From contig CANLWS010000001.1 in the NCBI GenBank assembly GCA_947494925.1, positions 62,001 to 126,000 on the forward strand: 64,000 nt of DNA, written 5' to 3'. The translations under genes and the position numbers were made by a program. Every line of letters begins with the position of its first letter. Position 1 is the stretch's first letter. Positions 54,030 to 62,427 of the stretch are shown here, one piece after another. The notes under the pieces are model-generated. The model was not told the DNA's origin. It worked only from the letters and a program-made list of their open reading frames with translations, and did no database searches. This DNA is from an uncultured Alteromonadaceae bacterium. GTDB taxonomy: Bacteria; Pseudomonadota; Gammaproteobacteria; Enterobacterales; Alteromonadaceae.

Positions 54030-54569
54030 ATGGCTGACAAAAAAAATACCACAGATAAACAGAATAAATCTGAACCCGCGCAAGCATCAGAAATAGATAC
54101 CCTCAGAGATATTGTGTTCGGCGCTGCAAAAGCTGATCTGGATGCCAGAATCAATCTGCTGGAACAAACCATGTTAAGCAGTTTCAAACAGGCAGAACAG
54201 AGTTTACTTAAGCAGGTTCAACAAATCACCACCAGTATTGAAGAGAACGTGCATAAGCTCGAAGACAATATTGGAAAAGTCGACCAACAACAGGAAGAGC
54301 GGTCTGCCGAGCTCAATGCGTATGCCGACAAGCTCGCTTCTGAATTGGAAATGTCTGATGCAAGTGGTAAACAAGAAGCTGATGAGCTGCATGCTCGGAT
54401 TGATAAAGAAGTCAGGTCCCTGACAGAAAAGTACGACGCCAAGTTTGCTGAAGCGTTGGAAAAACTGAATCAAGTCACAGCTGAACTTGGATCAAGCAAA
54501 ACAGATCGCAAAACCTTGGCTAAGTTATTGGCAACAGTCGCCACTAATTTGGAAACAGACGAAGGATAG
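54030..54569 (+). CDS. Coiled-coil protein of the Rab-like GTPase operon
   Basis: A 179-residue acidic, cytoplasmic protein that is almost wholly heptad coiled coil from about residue 25 to 160 (RINLLEQTMLSSFKQAEQSLLKQ, LEDNIGKVDQQQEERSAEL). Near its start LRDIVFG resembles LRALLLG at the start of the OmpA-fusion protein encoded 11 bp downstream, suggesting a shared docking element. It is the first gene of a four-gene operon. Likely an adaptor or scaffold; function otherwise unknown. Confidence 0.72.
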   Translation: MADKKNTTDKQNKSEPAQASEIDTLRDIVFGAAKADLDARINLLEQTMLSSFKQAEQSLLKQVQQITTSIEENVHKLEDNIGKVDQQQEERSAELNAYADKLASELEMSDASGKQEADELHARIDKEVRSLTEKYDAKFAEALEKLNQVTAELGSSKTDRKTLAKLLATVATNLETDEG

Positions 54570-54580
54570 TTGTCAGTCTA

Positions 54581-56344
54581 ATGGACGAGGAATCCAACAA
54601 TAACAACATGGACGCCAAACAACAGCAGATGGACCAATTGCGAGCCTTGTTGCTGGGCGAAGAAAACCAACAAATCACGGGTACTGTCAAAAAACACGCC
54701 AGGGAAATTGTGGGTGACGTGTTTTCAGAAGCCCTTCATGACCGCCAGGAAAAAGACGGTTCTGTAGACCAGGTTATTATTCCGCTGGTAGAAAAATCGG
54801 TGGAACGCTCGGTCAGCAATCACAGTGAAAAGATGGTGGGTTATCTTTATCCGCTGATGGGAAGACTAATACGTAAATCGGTCAGCGCTTTTCTGACCGA
54901 ATTTCTCGAAAAAACCAATGAACTTATTGAAAACAGCTTGACCATCAAAGGATTAAAATGGCGATTCAGAGCCTGGCAGGCAGGAGTAAGTTTCTCCCAG
55001 TATGTCGCCAGTCAAACCTTCGTTTATAAAGTCGAGCAAATATTACTAATTCATCGTGAAACCGGTATTTTGCTCAAATCTGTATCGCAGGGACACGGCG
55101 CAGCAGATGCAGACATGGTATCTGGCATGTTAACCGCCATTGATGACTTTGTGTCGGATTCATTTAATGCAGAATCTGAAAACGAGCAACAGCATCTGGA
55201 TGTCATCAAAACAGATGATTTTTCTCTGGTTCTGAAGCGTGGCCCACAGGCTGTAATTGTCGCTGCGGTGACAGGCAATATGCCTCAGGAAATCGCAAAT
55301 CAATTAGAACTTACCTTGGAATTTGCCCATCGTATTTATGACAAAGAACTGGCTTCCTTTAAGGGTGATACTCTGCCCTTTGAACCTCTTGAACAACAAC
55401 TCAAGGAATGTCTTCTTGAGGAACTTCGACCAGAAGAAAATAAAGCGAATAAGCAGCCTTGGTTTGCATGGCTTATTGTTCTGTTTGTCTGCTCACTTTC
55501 TGTCACTTATGGCTATTTTTGGTGGAATCAAAACGAACTCAAAATCGCTATCGAGGCAATTAAAAATGAACCTGGGTTCGTGCTTAACGACGTGGATAAA
55601 TCCGGGTTGACTAAGGTAAAAGTAACTTTGTTGCGAGATCCCAGTGCATTATCCGTAGACGATTGGCTGCTTGAAAACGACATCAGTAAAGACAATTTGG
55701 ATATAGAAGAAAAGCGATATTTATCTCTTGCACCTGAACTTCTCAAACTCAGATTGACCAAGCTACTTGCAGATTATCCGGAATTGACAGTAATATGGGA
55801 AGATAATCTACCCGTACTGACTGGGGAACTGCCCAATGCCAAGCGTCAGGCGCTAAGTAGTAAACTGCTTGCATTACCCGGGCTTAATGAACCTCTCAAT
55901 GTGATGTCACTGGTAGAAGTTGAGGAATTGGACAACCGCGGGGAAAATAATCCTGCGATACTGAAAGCCTTACTTGAACTGAACATCGCTAAGGTAGATA
56001 GTATTCAGTTGGAGTTTGATCAAGGTCAAAGCGGGTTGTCAGATTTGGCAAAAGAGCAATTAAAAATGCTGGCAAACAATTTCCAAACAGTGGTAGATTT
56101 AGCCGATAAACAAAATCTCAGCCTGGGTTTAATTATAATGGGTGCTAGTGACCCAGTTGGCGGCAGAGAATATAACCAACGCCTAAGTCGGGACAGAGCG
56201 CGCGCAGCTCAGAAAGTCTTGGTAGAGCAAGGCGTAGACCCAGGTTACCTAAACGCTATTGGTTTAGGAATTGTTGAAAGTAAAACGACAGGAAAAGGTG
56301 TCCGGAAAGTACTGTTTAACGTCGTTTATTTTGATTCCGATTAG
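54581..56344 (+). CDS. Inner-membrane protein with Roadblock/longin-like cytoplasmic region and OmpA-like domain
   Basis: A 587-residue protein. Residues 1-290 are cytoplasmic: helical at first (LRALLLG; LYPLMGRLIRKSVSAFLTEFLE; GLKWRFRAWQAGVSF), then about 145-255 with strands of the type VEQILLIHRETGILLKSVS...VSGMLTAIDDFVSDSF...VLKRGPQAVIVAAVTG, a pattern I associate with Roadblock/LC7 or longin-like folds. One TM helix lies at about 292-312. About 470-587 is an OmpA/MotB peptidoglycan-binding domain (IQLEFDQGQSGLSDLAKEQLKML; YNQRLSRDRARAAQKVL). It thus links the cytoplasm with the cell wall. Roadblock proteins regulate Ras-like GTPases (MglB for MglA), so the GTPase encoded next is the predicted partner. 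I recall very similar proteins in cyanobacteria. Confidence 0.8.
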   Translation: MDEESNNNNMDAKQQQMDQLRALLLGEENQQITGTVKKHAREIVGDVFSEALHDRQEKDGSVDQVIIPLVEKSVERSVSNHSEKMVGYLYPLMGRLIRKSVSAFLTEFLEKTNELIENSLTIKGLKWRFRAWQAGVSFSQYVASQTFVYKVEQILLIHRETGILLKSVSQGHGAADADMVSGMLTAIDDFVSDSFNAESENEQQHLDVIKTDDFSLVLKRGPQAVIVAAVTGNMPQEIANQLELTLEFAHRIYDKELASFKGDTLPFEPLEQQLKECLLEELRPEENKANKQPWFAWLIVLFVCSLSVTYGYFWWNQNELKIAIEAIKNEPGFVLNDVDKSGLTKVKVTLLRDPSALSVDDWLLENDISKDNLDIEEKRYLSLAPELLKLRLTKLLADYPELTVIWEDNLPVLTGELPNAKRQALSSKLLALPGLNEPLNVMSLVEVEELDNRGENNPAILKALLELNIAKVDSIQLEFDQGQSGLSDLAKEQLKMLANNFQTVVDLADKQNLSLGLIIMGASDPVGGREYNQRLSRDRARAAQKVLVEQGVDPGYLNAIGLGIVESKTTGKGVRKVLFNVVYFDSD

Positions 56345-56377
56345 AGCGTTTTACTCAAGTATCTATGAAGGGAAGAC

Positions 56378-56869
56378 ATGATTCAGAAGAAAGTTTGCCT
56401 GCTGGGGGCCACAGGTGTAGGCAAAACCAGTTTGGTAAAACAGTTTGTTGAAGGTATTTTTTCTGAAAAATACCTTACATCAATAGGCGTTAAAGTTGAC
56501 AAAAGAATTGTCGACCTGGCTTCTGAACAAGTTCAACTAATGCTTTGGGATATTGAAGGAATCGACCGCTATTGCGGATTCCAACCCAAATACCTTAGAG
56601 GCGCATCAGCCTACATTATTGTCACTGACCAAACCCGTTCCCAATCTTTAATTGAGGGGCTTGAGATACATCATCAATGCCGAGAGGTGACAGATGTTCC
56701 CGCTATCCTGGCAATTAATAAAAGCGACTTGGATGTAGCCTGGCACTGGAGTGAAAACGAGCTGAATGGCTATAGCCAGGAGTTCGAAAAATGCTTTACC
56801 ACCAGTGCCAAGACTGGCCAGCAGGTAAATTCGATGTTTGAGTTTATTGCTGAGCTGCTTTACTACTAA
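56378..56869 (+). CDS. Rab/Ras-like small GTPase
   Basis: A 163-residue stand-alone G domain. G1 is GATGVGKTS at residues 10-18, switch I is KYLTSIGV (31-38) with the conserved Thr as in eukaryotic Rab proteins, G3 is WDIEGID (57-63), G4 NKSD (114-117), and G5 TSAKTG (142-147). The Ala-Gly-Gln of WDTAGQE is replaced by Glu-Gly-Ile, so the usual catalytic Gln is missing and hydrolysis may need a partner. No membrane anchor is seen. It lies between the OmpA-fusion gene (33 bp) and the GGDEF-EAL gene (18 bp). It may act as a switch controlling complex assembly or c-di-GMP output. Confidence 0.9.
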   Translation: MIQKKVCLLGATGVGKTSLVKQFVEGIFSEKYLTSIGVKVDKRIVDLASEQVQLMLWDIEGIDRYCGFQPKYLRGASAYIIVTDQTRSQSLIEGLEIHHQCREVTDVPAILAINKSDLDVAWHWSENELNGYSQEFEKCFTTSAKTGQQVNSMFEFIAELLYY

Positions 56870-56887
56870 CACAAAAGGAGTGGCAAG

Positions 56888-59017
56888 ATGCAGCAATCTC
56901 TTATCCAGGCATTAGGCATTATAGATTGTTCCATTTTGAAACGTGTTGGCAAAGATCAGTTCGAAGTTCTGCATAGTAATACTGATTGGTTTAGTGAATT
57001 GCTTCCGGAGTCAAAAGGAAAGACCGAGTTTACTTTTTCCAATGAATCAGCTTATCTGCAGGATTTCTTAGTTGACGCAGAAGAGTTCTGGCAAATCGGC
57101 AATGCCGGTCAAATTCAGTCTGGCATATGGTCTGAACAGACACACGAGAGAGTCTTGCGTCTTGAAGCTATAGCTGCTGTGGCAAATGGTGAACGATTTC
57201 TGGTTATCAGCAACTTGCAACAGGAATACGAACGCCAACAAAAGACACTTCAGGTAGCGCGGGAGTTATTGTTATCAAACGATAAAATTCTGGCTCAGCA
57301 TGAGTATGTTCATGAAAGATTGGATTCGCTATTAAACGAAACGCAAAGTCTGCAGGATATGCAGGCACCGATTCAGCAGGCCATCGACAATGCAAATTTC
57401 GGAGTAATGATTGTTGATTCATCTCTCAAACCGGTAAATCAAAATCCGATGGCGTTTGAGCTGTTTGAACTCTCCCCGCAAGACGCCAGCAAACACCCTT
57501 TGGATATTGTTTTAACATTGTTTGAAAAACAGTTTCCCGAGTTCGATCGTGTTTTTGCTACGGCGAGTCATTGGAACGGCGAAATTTTTTGGCATAAACC
57601 GCCCCACACCAGCAAATGGTTGCAATTAGCAGTCTATCCGGTTCTGGATGAGCATAAGTCTGTTAAGCATTGGTTGTTCATCGTTAGCGATATCACTCGA
57701 CTTAAATATCTATTGCAGACCAATGAAAAACTGACGTTGTACGACGGCATTACGAATTTGCCTAATCGTCAGTTCTTCTGGCAGACACTTGAACAAAAGA
57801 TAAAGGCAAATAAACCCTTGTACGTGCTTTATCTGGACGTCAAACATTTTAAACGTGTTAATGAGCTGTATGGTCACCTTGCCGGCGATGAAATATTAGT
57901 TCAAATAGCCAGCCGCCTGACTCCGTTGCTGGGGCAAGATGACTTGCTGGCCAGAGTAGGTGGTGATGAATTTGCAATAATTTTCAGCCAGGCAGAATCG
58001 CCTTCGGATTGTAAGGAACTTGCGTCCCGTTTAATCAGTTCAATTGAAATCCCGTTCTTCACGGATAACCAGCAAAAATGTCTGGTGGGACTCAATATAG
58101 GTGCAGCGCATTTCCCCAGAGATGCCAGTAATGCAGAAGATTTAATGAAATTTGCTGACCTGGCAGTTTATGAAGCAAAGAAAAGAGCAAAAAGCACAAT
58201 AAAGTTCTATTCATTGGAATTAAAAGAAGCGTCCAGAAAACGCCTGGAACTGGAAGCTGCTTTACGTGAGGCAATTGAAAACAACCAATTTGAATTATTC
58301 CTGCAACCTATGCTTGACCTAGACACAGGCAGCGTAATTAAGGCCGAAGCACTTATAAGGTGGCATCTTCCGGGTGGCGGCATTGCCTGCCCCGATGACT
58401 TTATTCCGGTGGCGGAGCAAAGCGGCTTGATTGTACCAATAGGAAAATGGGTTATTGCCCGAGCCTGCGAGATGCTTAGTATACTTCAACAGCATCACAA
58501 TACGCTTAAATTGTCAGTCAACCTGTCTCCGCGCCAGGTAAGTGACAGGTATTTGTTCGACTTTATTCAGTCAGCCGTTGAGCTAAGTGAAATAAATCCA
58601 AACTTATTGGAACTGGAACTGACTGAAGGTGTGCTGGTTGATAACTATGACAAGGTTCAGTTGTTGTTAGATGAAGTCAGAAACCTTGGGATCAGTGTAT
58701 CCATAGATGATTTCGGGACCGGATACAGTTCACTAAGTTACCTGAAAAACCTCCCTATAGATCATCTTAAAATTGACCGCTCCTTTGTACAGGATTTAGA
58801 TACGGATGAAAATGACAAGGCGATAGTGCTGGCGGTCATCGCCATGGCCCATAGTCTGAAACTAGGGGTTATTGCTGAAGGTGTTGAAACAGAGCAACAA
58901 CGAGAATTCCTGAAACTCAATCATTGCGATACCGCGCAGGGCTATTTGTTCAGCAAACCAATCCCCTTTGACGAATTCTGCGAAAAGCTCGATTCAAAGA
59001 AGAATACAGACTGGTGA
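56888..59017 (+). CDS. PAS-GGDEF-EAL cyclic-di-GMP protein
   Basis: A 709-residue cytoplasmic protein. Residues about 1-160 are an N-terminal region with a helical coiled segment; about 162-280 is a PAS domain (AIDNANFGVMIVDSSLKPVNQNPMAFELF); about 285-435 is GGDEF, with the intact motif at 357 but with Gly where the I-site Arg is expected; about 450-700 is EAL with EAL at 485, LTEG, the loop DDFGTGYSSL and EGVET. Both active sites look complete, so it could make or degrade c-di-GMP. AGGAG is about eight bases before the ATG. Being last in the operon suggests it is the output of the GTPase module. Confidence 0.93.
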   Translation: MQQSLIQALGIIDCSILKRVGKDQFEVLHSNTDWFSELLPESKGKTEFTFSNESAYLQDFLVDAEEFWQIGNAGQIQSGIWSEQTHERVLRLEAIAAVANGERFLVISNLQQEYERQQKTLQVARELLLSNDKILAQHEYVHERLDSLLNETQSLQDMQAPIQQAIDNANFGVMIVDSSLKPVNQNPMAFELFELSPQDASKHPLDIVLTLFEKQFPEFDRVFATASHWNGEIFWHKPPHTSKWLQLAVYPVLDEHKSVKHWLFIVSDITRLKYLLQTNEKLTLYDGITNLPNRQFFWQTLEQKIKANKPLYVLYLDVKHFKRVNELYGHLAGDEILVQIASRLTPLLGQDDLLARVGGDEFAIIFSQAESPSDCKELASRLISSIEIPFFTDNQQKCLVGLNIGAAHFPRDASNAEDLMKFADLAVYEAKKRAKSTIKFYSLELKEASRKRLELEAALREAIENNQFELFLQPMLDLDTGSVIKAEALIRWHLPGGGIACPDDFIPVAEQSGLIVPIGKWVIARACEMLSILQQHHNTLKLSVNLSPRQVSDRYLFDFIQSAVELSEINPNLLELELTEGVLVDNYDKVQLLLDEVRNLGISVSIDDFGTGYSSLSYLKNLPIDHLKIDRSFVQDLDTDENDKAIVLAVIAMAHSLKLGVIAEGVETEQQREFLKLNHCDTAQGYLFSKPIPFDEFCEKLDSKKNTDW

Positions 59018-59027
59018 TCTGGCAGAT

Positions 59028-60080
59028 CTAAACAGACACCACCAGTGCTCGTTGTTCTGCTAGTCCCATCGCAAGCAACACTGGATCCGTCTTTTGTGCT
59101 TCAATAAATGACTGTTTATCCGATAGATCCAGAAATTGATGTTGAATCATGCACTGTCCTATTGCACCTCCCAAAGTTGCGCCTGGTCCAAGCACAATTA
59201 GCTTATCGGGAGCGAATTCTTTGAGTGCCACTTCTATGGCTTTACTGAAATCATATGTTTCTACTACTTGAGTCCCCAGAGTATATTCTCGCAGTCGCTC
59301 AGTATCGGTAGAATATGGCTGCCAGATCCGTCCCTCCCCGTCAATAAGTGGTAGACTCGGGGATTCAAACATATCTGAATCTAATAATTTATCTGCGCGG
59401 TGACTAATTTCGTTCAACAAGGGTGTGTGAAACGCAGCATGATTATGCAATCGCATCGGATAGGTGTCATCTAATCGCTCTAGACTTTTTTCAAGCTCTT
59501 TTAGTCCCGGTTCATTTCCTGCAAGCACATAGTAACCACCTAGTTTAATCGATACATAAACTTTCGCTCCGACCAATTGATTGACATGCTGTAGCTTATC
59601 TTGAAGATAGGTCACTTTGTCCGGCTGTATATGCCAATTCTGATCCATTACAGGATAAATTAACTGCCCCCCAATAAGGCCATCGGTCATCATTGAGCCC
59701 ATAGTATTGATTAGTTCAATCCCGTTCTCACTGCTTAATGCATTGGCTACGGACAATGCTATATACCAGCCCATGGAGTTTCCCGTGACAGCGACAATCT
59801 CATATTGGTCGGGATCGATATCGTTGAAATCCCCAGCCGCACAAGCATAGATCAGCGAAGAAGCATTTTCTCCCGCTGTATGTTTTGCCATGCTATAGGT
59901 TTTCATGGCGTCCAACTCAGAAACTGACAGTTGACCTTTTTCCAGCCGGTTTGAATCAATACAGGCTAATAACTCTTTTTTATCCTGGTGATAGCGGGCC
60001 AGATAACCCAGTTCCGGCTTGTTGTAGGTTCCTCTTCCAGGGCATACGACAACTGCCCGCTTCTTCTGACAACTATCCAT
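59028..60080 (-). CDS. FabD-like acyltransferase (malonyltransferase domain)
   Basis: A 350-residue stand-alone acyltransferase. The nucleophile motif GNSMG (GHSxG type) is near residue 101, the catalytic His in NHAAFHTPL near 218, and the fold follows FabD. The acyl-binding Arg of malonyl-specific enzymes (the QxxR region) is not obvious, so the acyl group may not be malonyl. It starts 3 bp after the E1 fusion gene, implying a shared transcript. Probably loads an acyl group onto a carrier protein or CoA. Confidence 0.8.
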   Translation of the reverse strand: MDSCQKKRAVVVCPGRGTYNKPELGYLARYHQDKKELLACIDSNRLEKGQLSVSELDAMKTYSMAKHTAGENASSLIYACAAGDFNDIDPDQYEIVAVTGNSMGWYIALSVANALSSENGIELINTMGSMMTDGLIGGQLIYPVMDQNWHIQPDKVTYLQDKLQHVNQLVGAKVYVSIKLGGYYVLAGNEPGLKELEKSLERLDDTYPMRLHNHAAFHTPLLNEISHRADKLLDSDMFESPSLPLIDGEGRIWQPYSTDTERLREYTLGTQVVETYDFSKAIEVALKEFAPDKLIVLGPGATLGGAIGQCMIQHQFLDLSDKQSFIEAQKTDPVLLAMGLAEQRALVVSV

Positions 60081-60083
60081 TTT

Positions 60084-62333
60084 TTATCCTGAAACTTCTA
60101 ACTTGTTAATACCGTTTTGCTTAGCACACATCTGCGACACTTTATCGACTATGCTCTGAGTATCAGGCAACACTTCATATGAGGCTGAACCTAAGGGGAT
60201 AAAACTATCTTCTGCGGTAATGCGATCAAGCACGATGCTGTGGTTGCTTGCCTGATTTGCTTCAATGATAATGGTGCAGATTGCTTCGCTAATCGAACCA
60301 GTGCGTCGACACTCATCCACAACCAACACTTTGTCGAAATCTGCAATCGCATCTAAAATTCCCAGCTCATTCAATGGTGCCAGCCAGCGTAAATCCACCA
60401 CAGTTACATGAATTCCCATTGCCGCTAACTTTTCCTGTGCCTGTCTGGAAAGATAAAAACCGTTGCCATAGCTTAAAATGCATAGGTCCTGTCCATCACC
60501 ATGGATACCCAATTCTCCCAGCGGCATCTGTACGCAATCTTGCGGAGGAACATAGTCAAATGACCAGAGATTATCCCCTTCTTCCAACAGATCTTTTTTC
60601 ATGTAAAGAGCGATGGGCTCAAGAAATATAACCACTCGCTGCTGTTCTCTGGCTAACCGAACACAGGCCCGAAGCATTTCCACCGCGTCCGCACCATTAG
60701 AAGGACAAGCGATGACAATGCCCGGTATATCGCGAAAAACGGCGAATGAATTGTCATTGTGAAAATGCCCTCCGAAACCCCGTTGATAAGCCAGGCCTGC
60801 AATCCGAATAACCATAGGGTTAGTAAACTGACCGTTTGAGAAAAATGGCAGAGTAGCCGCTTCACCGCGAATTTGATCTTCTGCATTGTGCACATAAGCC
60901 AGAAATTGAATTTCCGGAATAGGTAGGAAACCATTGTGTGCCAGGCCTATCGCAGCGCCGAGAATCGACTGCTCATCGAGCAAGGTGTTGATCACCCGAT
61001 GGGGTCCAAATTTATCGCACAATTTCGCAGTAACATTGTATACACCGCCTTTCTTGCCCACATCCTCACCAAACATAACAATGTTTGAATATTCTGACAT
61101 CAGATCCAACATTGCCCAGTTGAGCAGTTTAGCCAGGTGCTGCTTTTTCTTAAGGTTATGTTTTTCATGGGCAAAAAGCGCCTCTCTGTCAATTGCATGT
61201 GTAGATGCAGGACTCAACTCTGGCGTTTTGGGCGGCACCACCGAGCGCATAATCTGCTGTGCGTTTTCCAATTTTGGCCTTGAGGCAGCAAGCTCACTGA
61301 TTTTGCCGATGCGCTGCTCGATCTCCAGGTACATTGCGACAATTTGCTGTTCTGACAACAACTGGTTATCAAGTAATATTCTTGCGCTATGTAAAAGTGG
61401 ATCCTGCCATTCTGTTTCTTCTATCTGCTCAGCCGAGCGATACGCAAACTCTGAATCCGACCCAGCATGCCCAAGCAATCTGACAGTCTTCATGTGCAAA
61501 AAGACCGGCTTATGCAGATCTCTGGCAATGTGCTCCGCTTCACGCATTTTTTTATAAGTATCGACAATATTAAGGCCATCACATTCCAGGTAATGCAATC
61601 CGGCCCTGTGCTGAAAGTTGGCCTTTATCCAACCTTTTGGCGTAGAGGTCGATATTCCAATTCCGTTGTCTTCGCACACAAAAATCAACGGCAAGGGAAC
61701 AGATTGATACGCAGCCCATGCAGCGGCATTAATCGCACCTTGTGCAGTGGAATGATTGGCTGAAGCATCGCCAAAATTGCACAAGATAACACCGTCTTTC
61801 GGCATGATGTTTTGTACTTCGACTTTATGTGACAGGGTGATACTGAATGCAGCACCAACGGCCTTGGGAAGATGCGAAGCAATGGTGCTGGTCTGCGGTG
61901 GAATAAACAGTGATTTGCTACCCAGAACTTTATGTCTGCCACCCGAAATCGGATCTTCTGACGAAGCGCTAAAGCTGAGTAACATGTCATACAACGGTGT
62001 TTGTCCAGGGACCTGTTTGGATCGCTGAATAACAAAGGCACCGCTACGATAATGCAAAAACGCCATATCGGTAGGACGCAATGCCATTGCACAAGCGGCA
62101 TTCGCTTCATGACCTGCGCTGCCAATGGTATAGAAACTCTGTCCGGCTTTTTGCATCTGCCGCGAACGCAAATCCAGGTGCCTGCTCATCACTTGAGACT
62201 CAAACAAATCAATCACTTGTTGATCACTCAGCCCCGCCTGGGCAGGTGATATTGCAGTTGAAGAGTATGGTAATTGTCGATTGAGAACAGCGTCGATAAA
62301 GCGCTGTCTTACCACAGAATTTCGATCCAGCAT
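60084..62333 (-). CDS. Fused E1 alpha/beta thiamine-dependent 2-oxoacid dehydrogenase
   Basis: A 749-residue fusion. Residues about 1-380 match the E1 alpha subunit with the thiamine diphosphate motif GDASANHST...CEDNGIGIS. Residues about 410-740 match E1 beta (MFGEDVGKKGGVYNVT, DEQSILGAAIGLAHNG, IACPSNGADAVEML). It would decarboxylate a branched-chain or related 2-oxoacid. No E2 or E3 gene is in the window. The start ATG at 62333 has AAGGA seven bases upstream; the frame opens earlier. Order on the minus strand: gcdH, E1 fusion, acyltransferase. Confidence 0.9.
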   Translation of the reverse strand: MLDRNSVVRQRFIDAVLNRQLPYSSTAISPAQAGLSDQQVIDLFESQVMSRHLDLRSRQMQKAGQSFYTIGSAGHEANAACAMALRPTDMAFLHYRSGAFVIQRSKQVPGQTPLYDMLLSFSASSEDPISGGRHKVLGSKSLFIPPQTSTIASHLPKAVGAAFSITLSHKVEVQNIMPKDGVILCNFGDASANHSTAQGAINAAAWAAYQSVPLPLIFVCEDNGIGISTSTPKGWIKANFQHRAGLHYLECDGLNIVDTYKKMREAEHIARDLHKPVFLHMKTVRLLGHAGSDSEFAYRSAEQIEETEWQDPLLHSARILLDNQLLSEQQIVAMYLEIEQRIGKISELAASRPKLENAQQIMRSVVPPKTPELSPASTHAIDREALFAHEKHNLKKKQHLAKLLNWAMLDLMSEYSNIVMFGEDVGKKGGVYNVTAKLCDKFGPHRVINTLLDEQSILGAAIGLAHNGFLPIPEIQFLAYVHNAEDQIRGEAATLPFFSNGQFTNPMVIRIAGLAYQRGFGGHFHNDNSFAVFRDIPGIVIACPSNGADAVEMLRACVRLAREQQRVVIFLEPIALYMKKDLLEEGDNLWSFDYVPPQDCVQMPLGELGIHGDGQDLCILSYGNGFYLSRQAQEKLAAMGIHVTVVDLRWLAPLNELGILDAIADFDKVLVVDECRRTGSISEAICTIIIEANQASNHSIVLDRITAEDSFIPLGSASYEVLPDTQSIVDKVSQMCAKQNGINKLEVSG

Positions 62334-62370
62334 CGGGTATCCTTGTACAAAGAATATAATAAGCAGGCGA

Positions 62371-62401
62371 CACACATACAAGAAGGGGACTTGTATGTGT
62401 G
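62371..62401. promoter_or_regulatory. Strong 12-bp hairpin between gcdH and the E1 gene
   Basis: CACACATACAAG (62371-62382) pairs perfectly with CTTGTATGTGTG (62390-62401) across a 7-base loop. On the minus strand it lies between the gcdH stop and the E1 start, without a U tract. It may be an attenuator, a processing site or an inefficient terminator. A second dyad, GGTTTAG/CTAAACC (62405-62434), overlaps the gcdH stop. Confidence 0.5.
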
Positions 62402-62427
62402 CCTGGTTTAGCCAGCTAGAGGACTAA

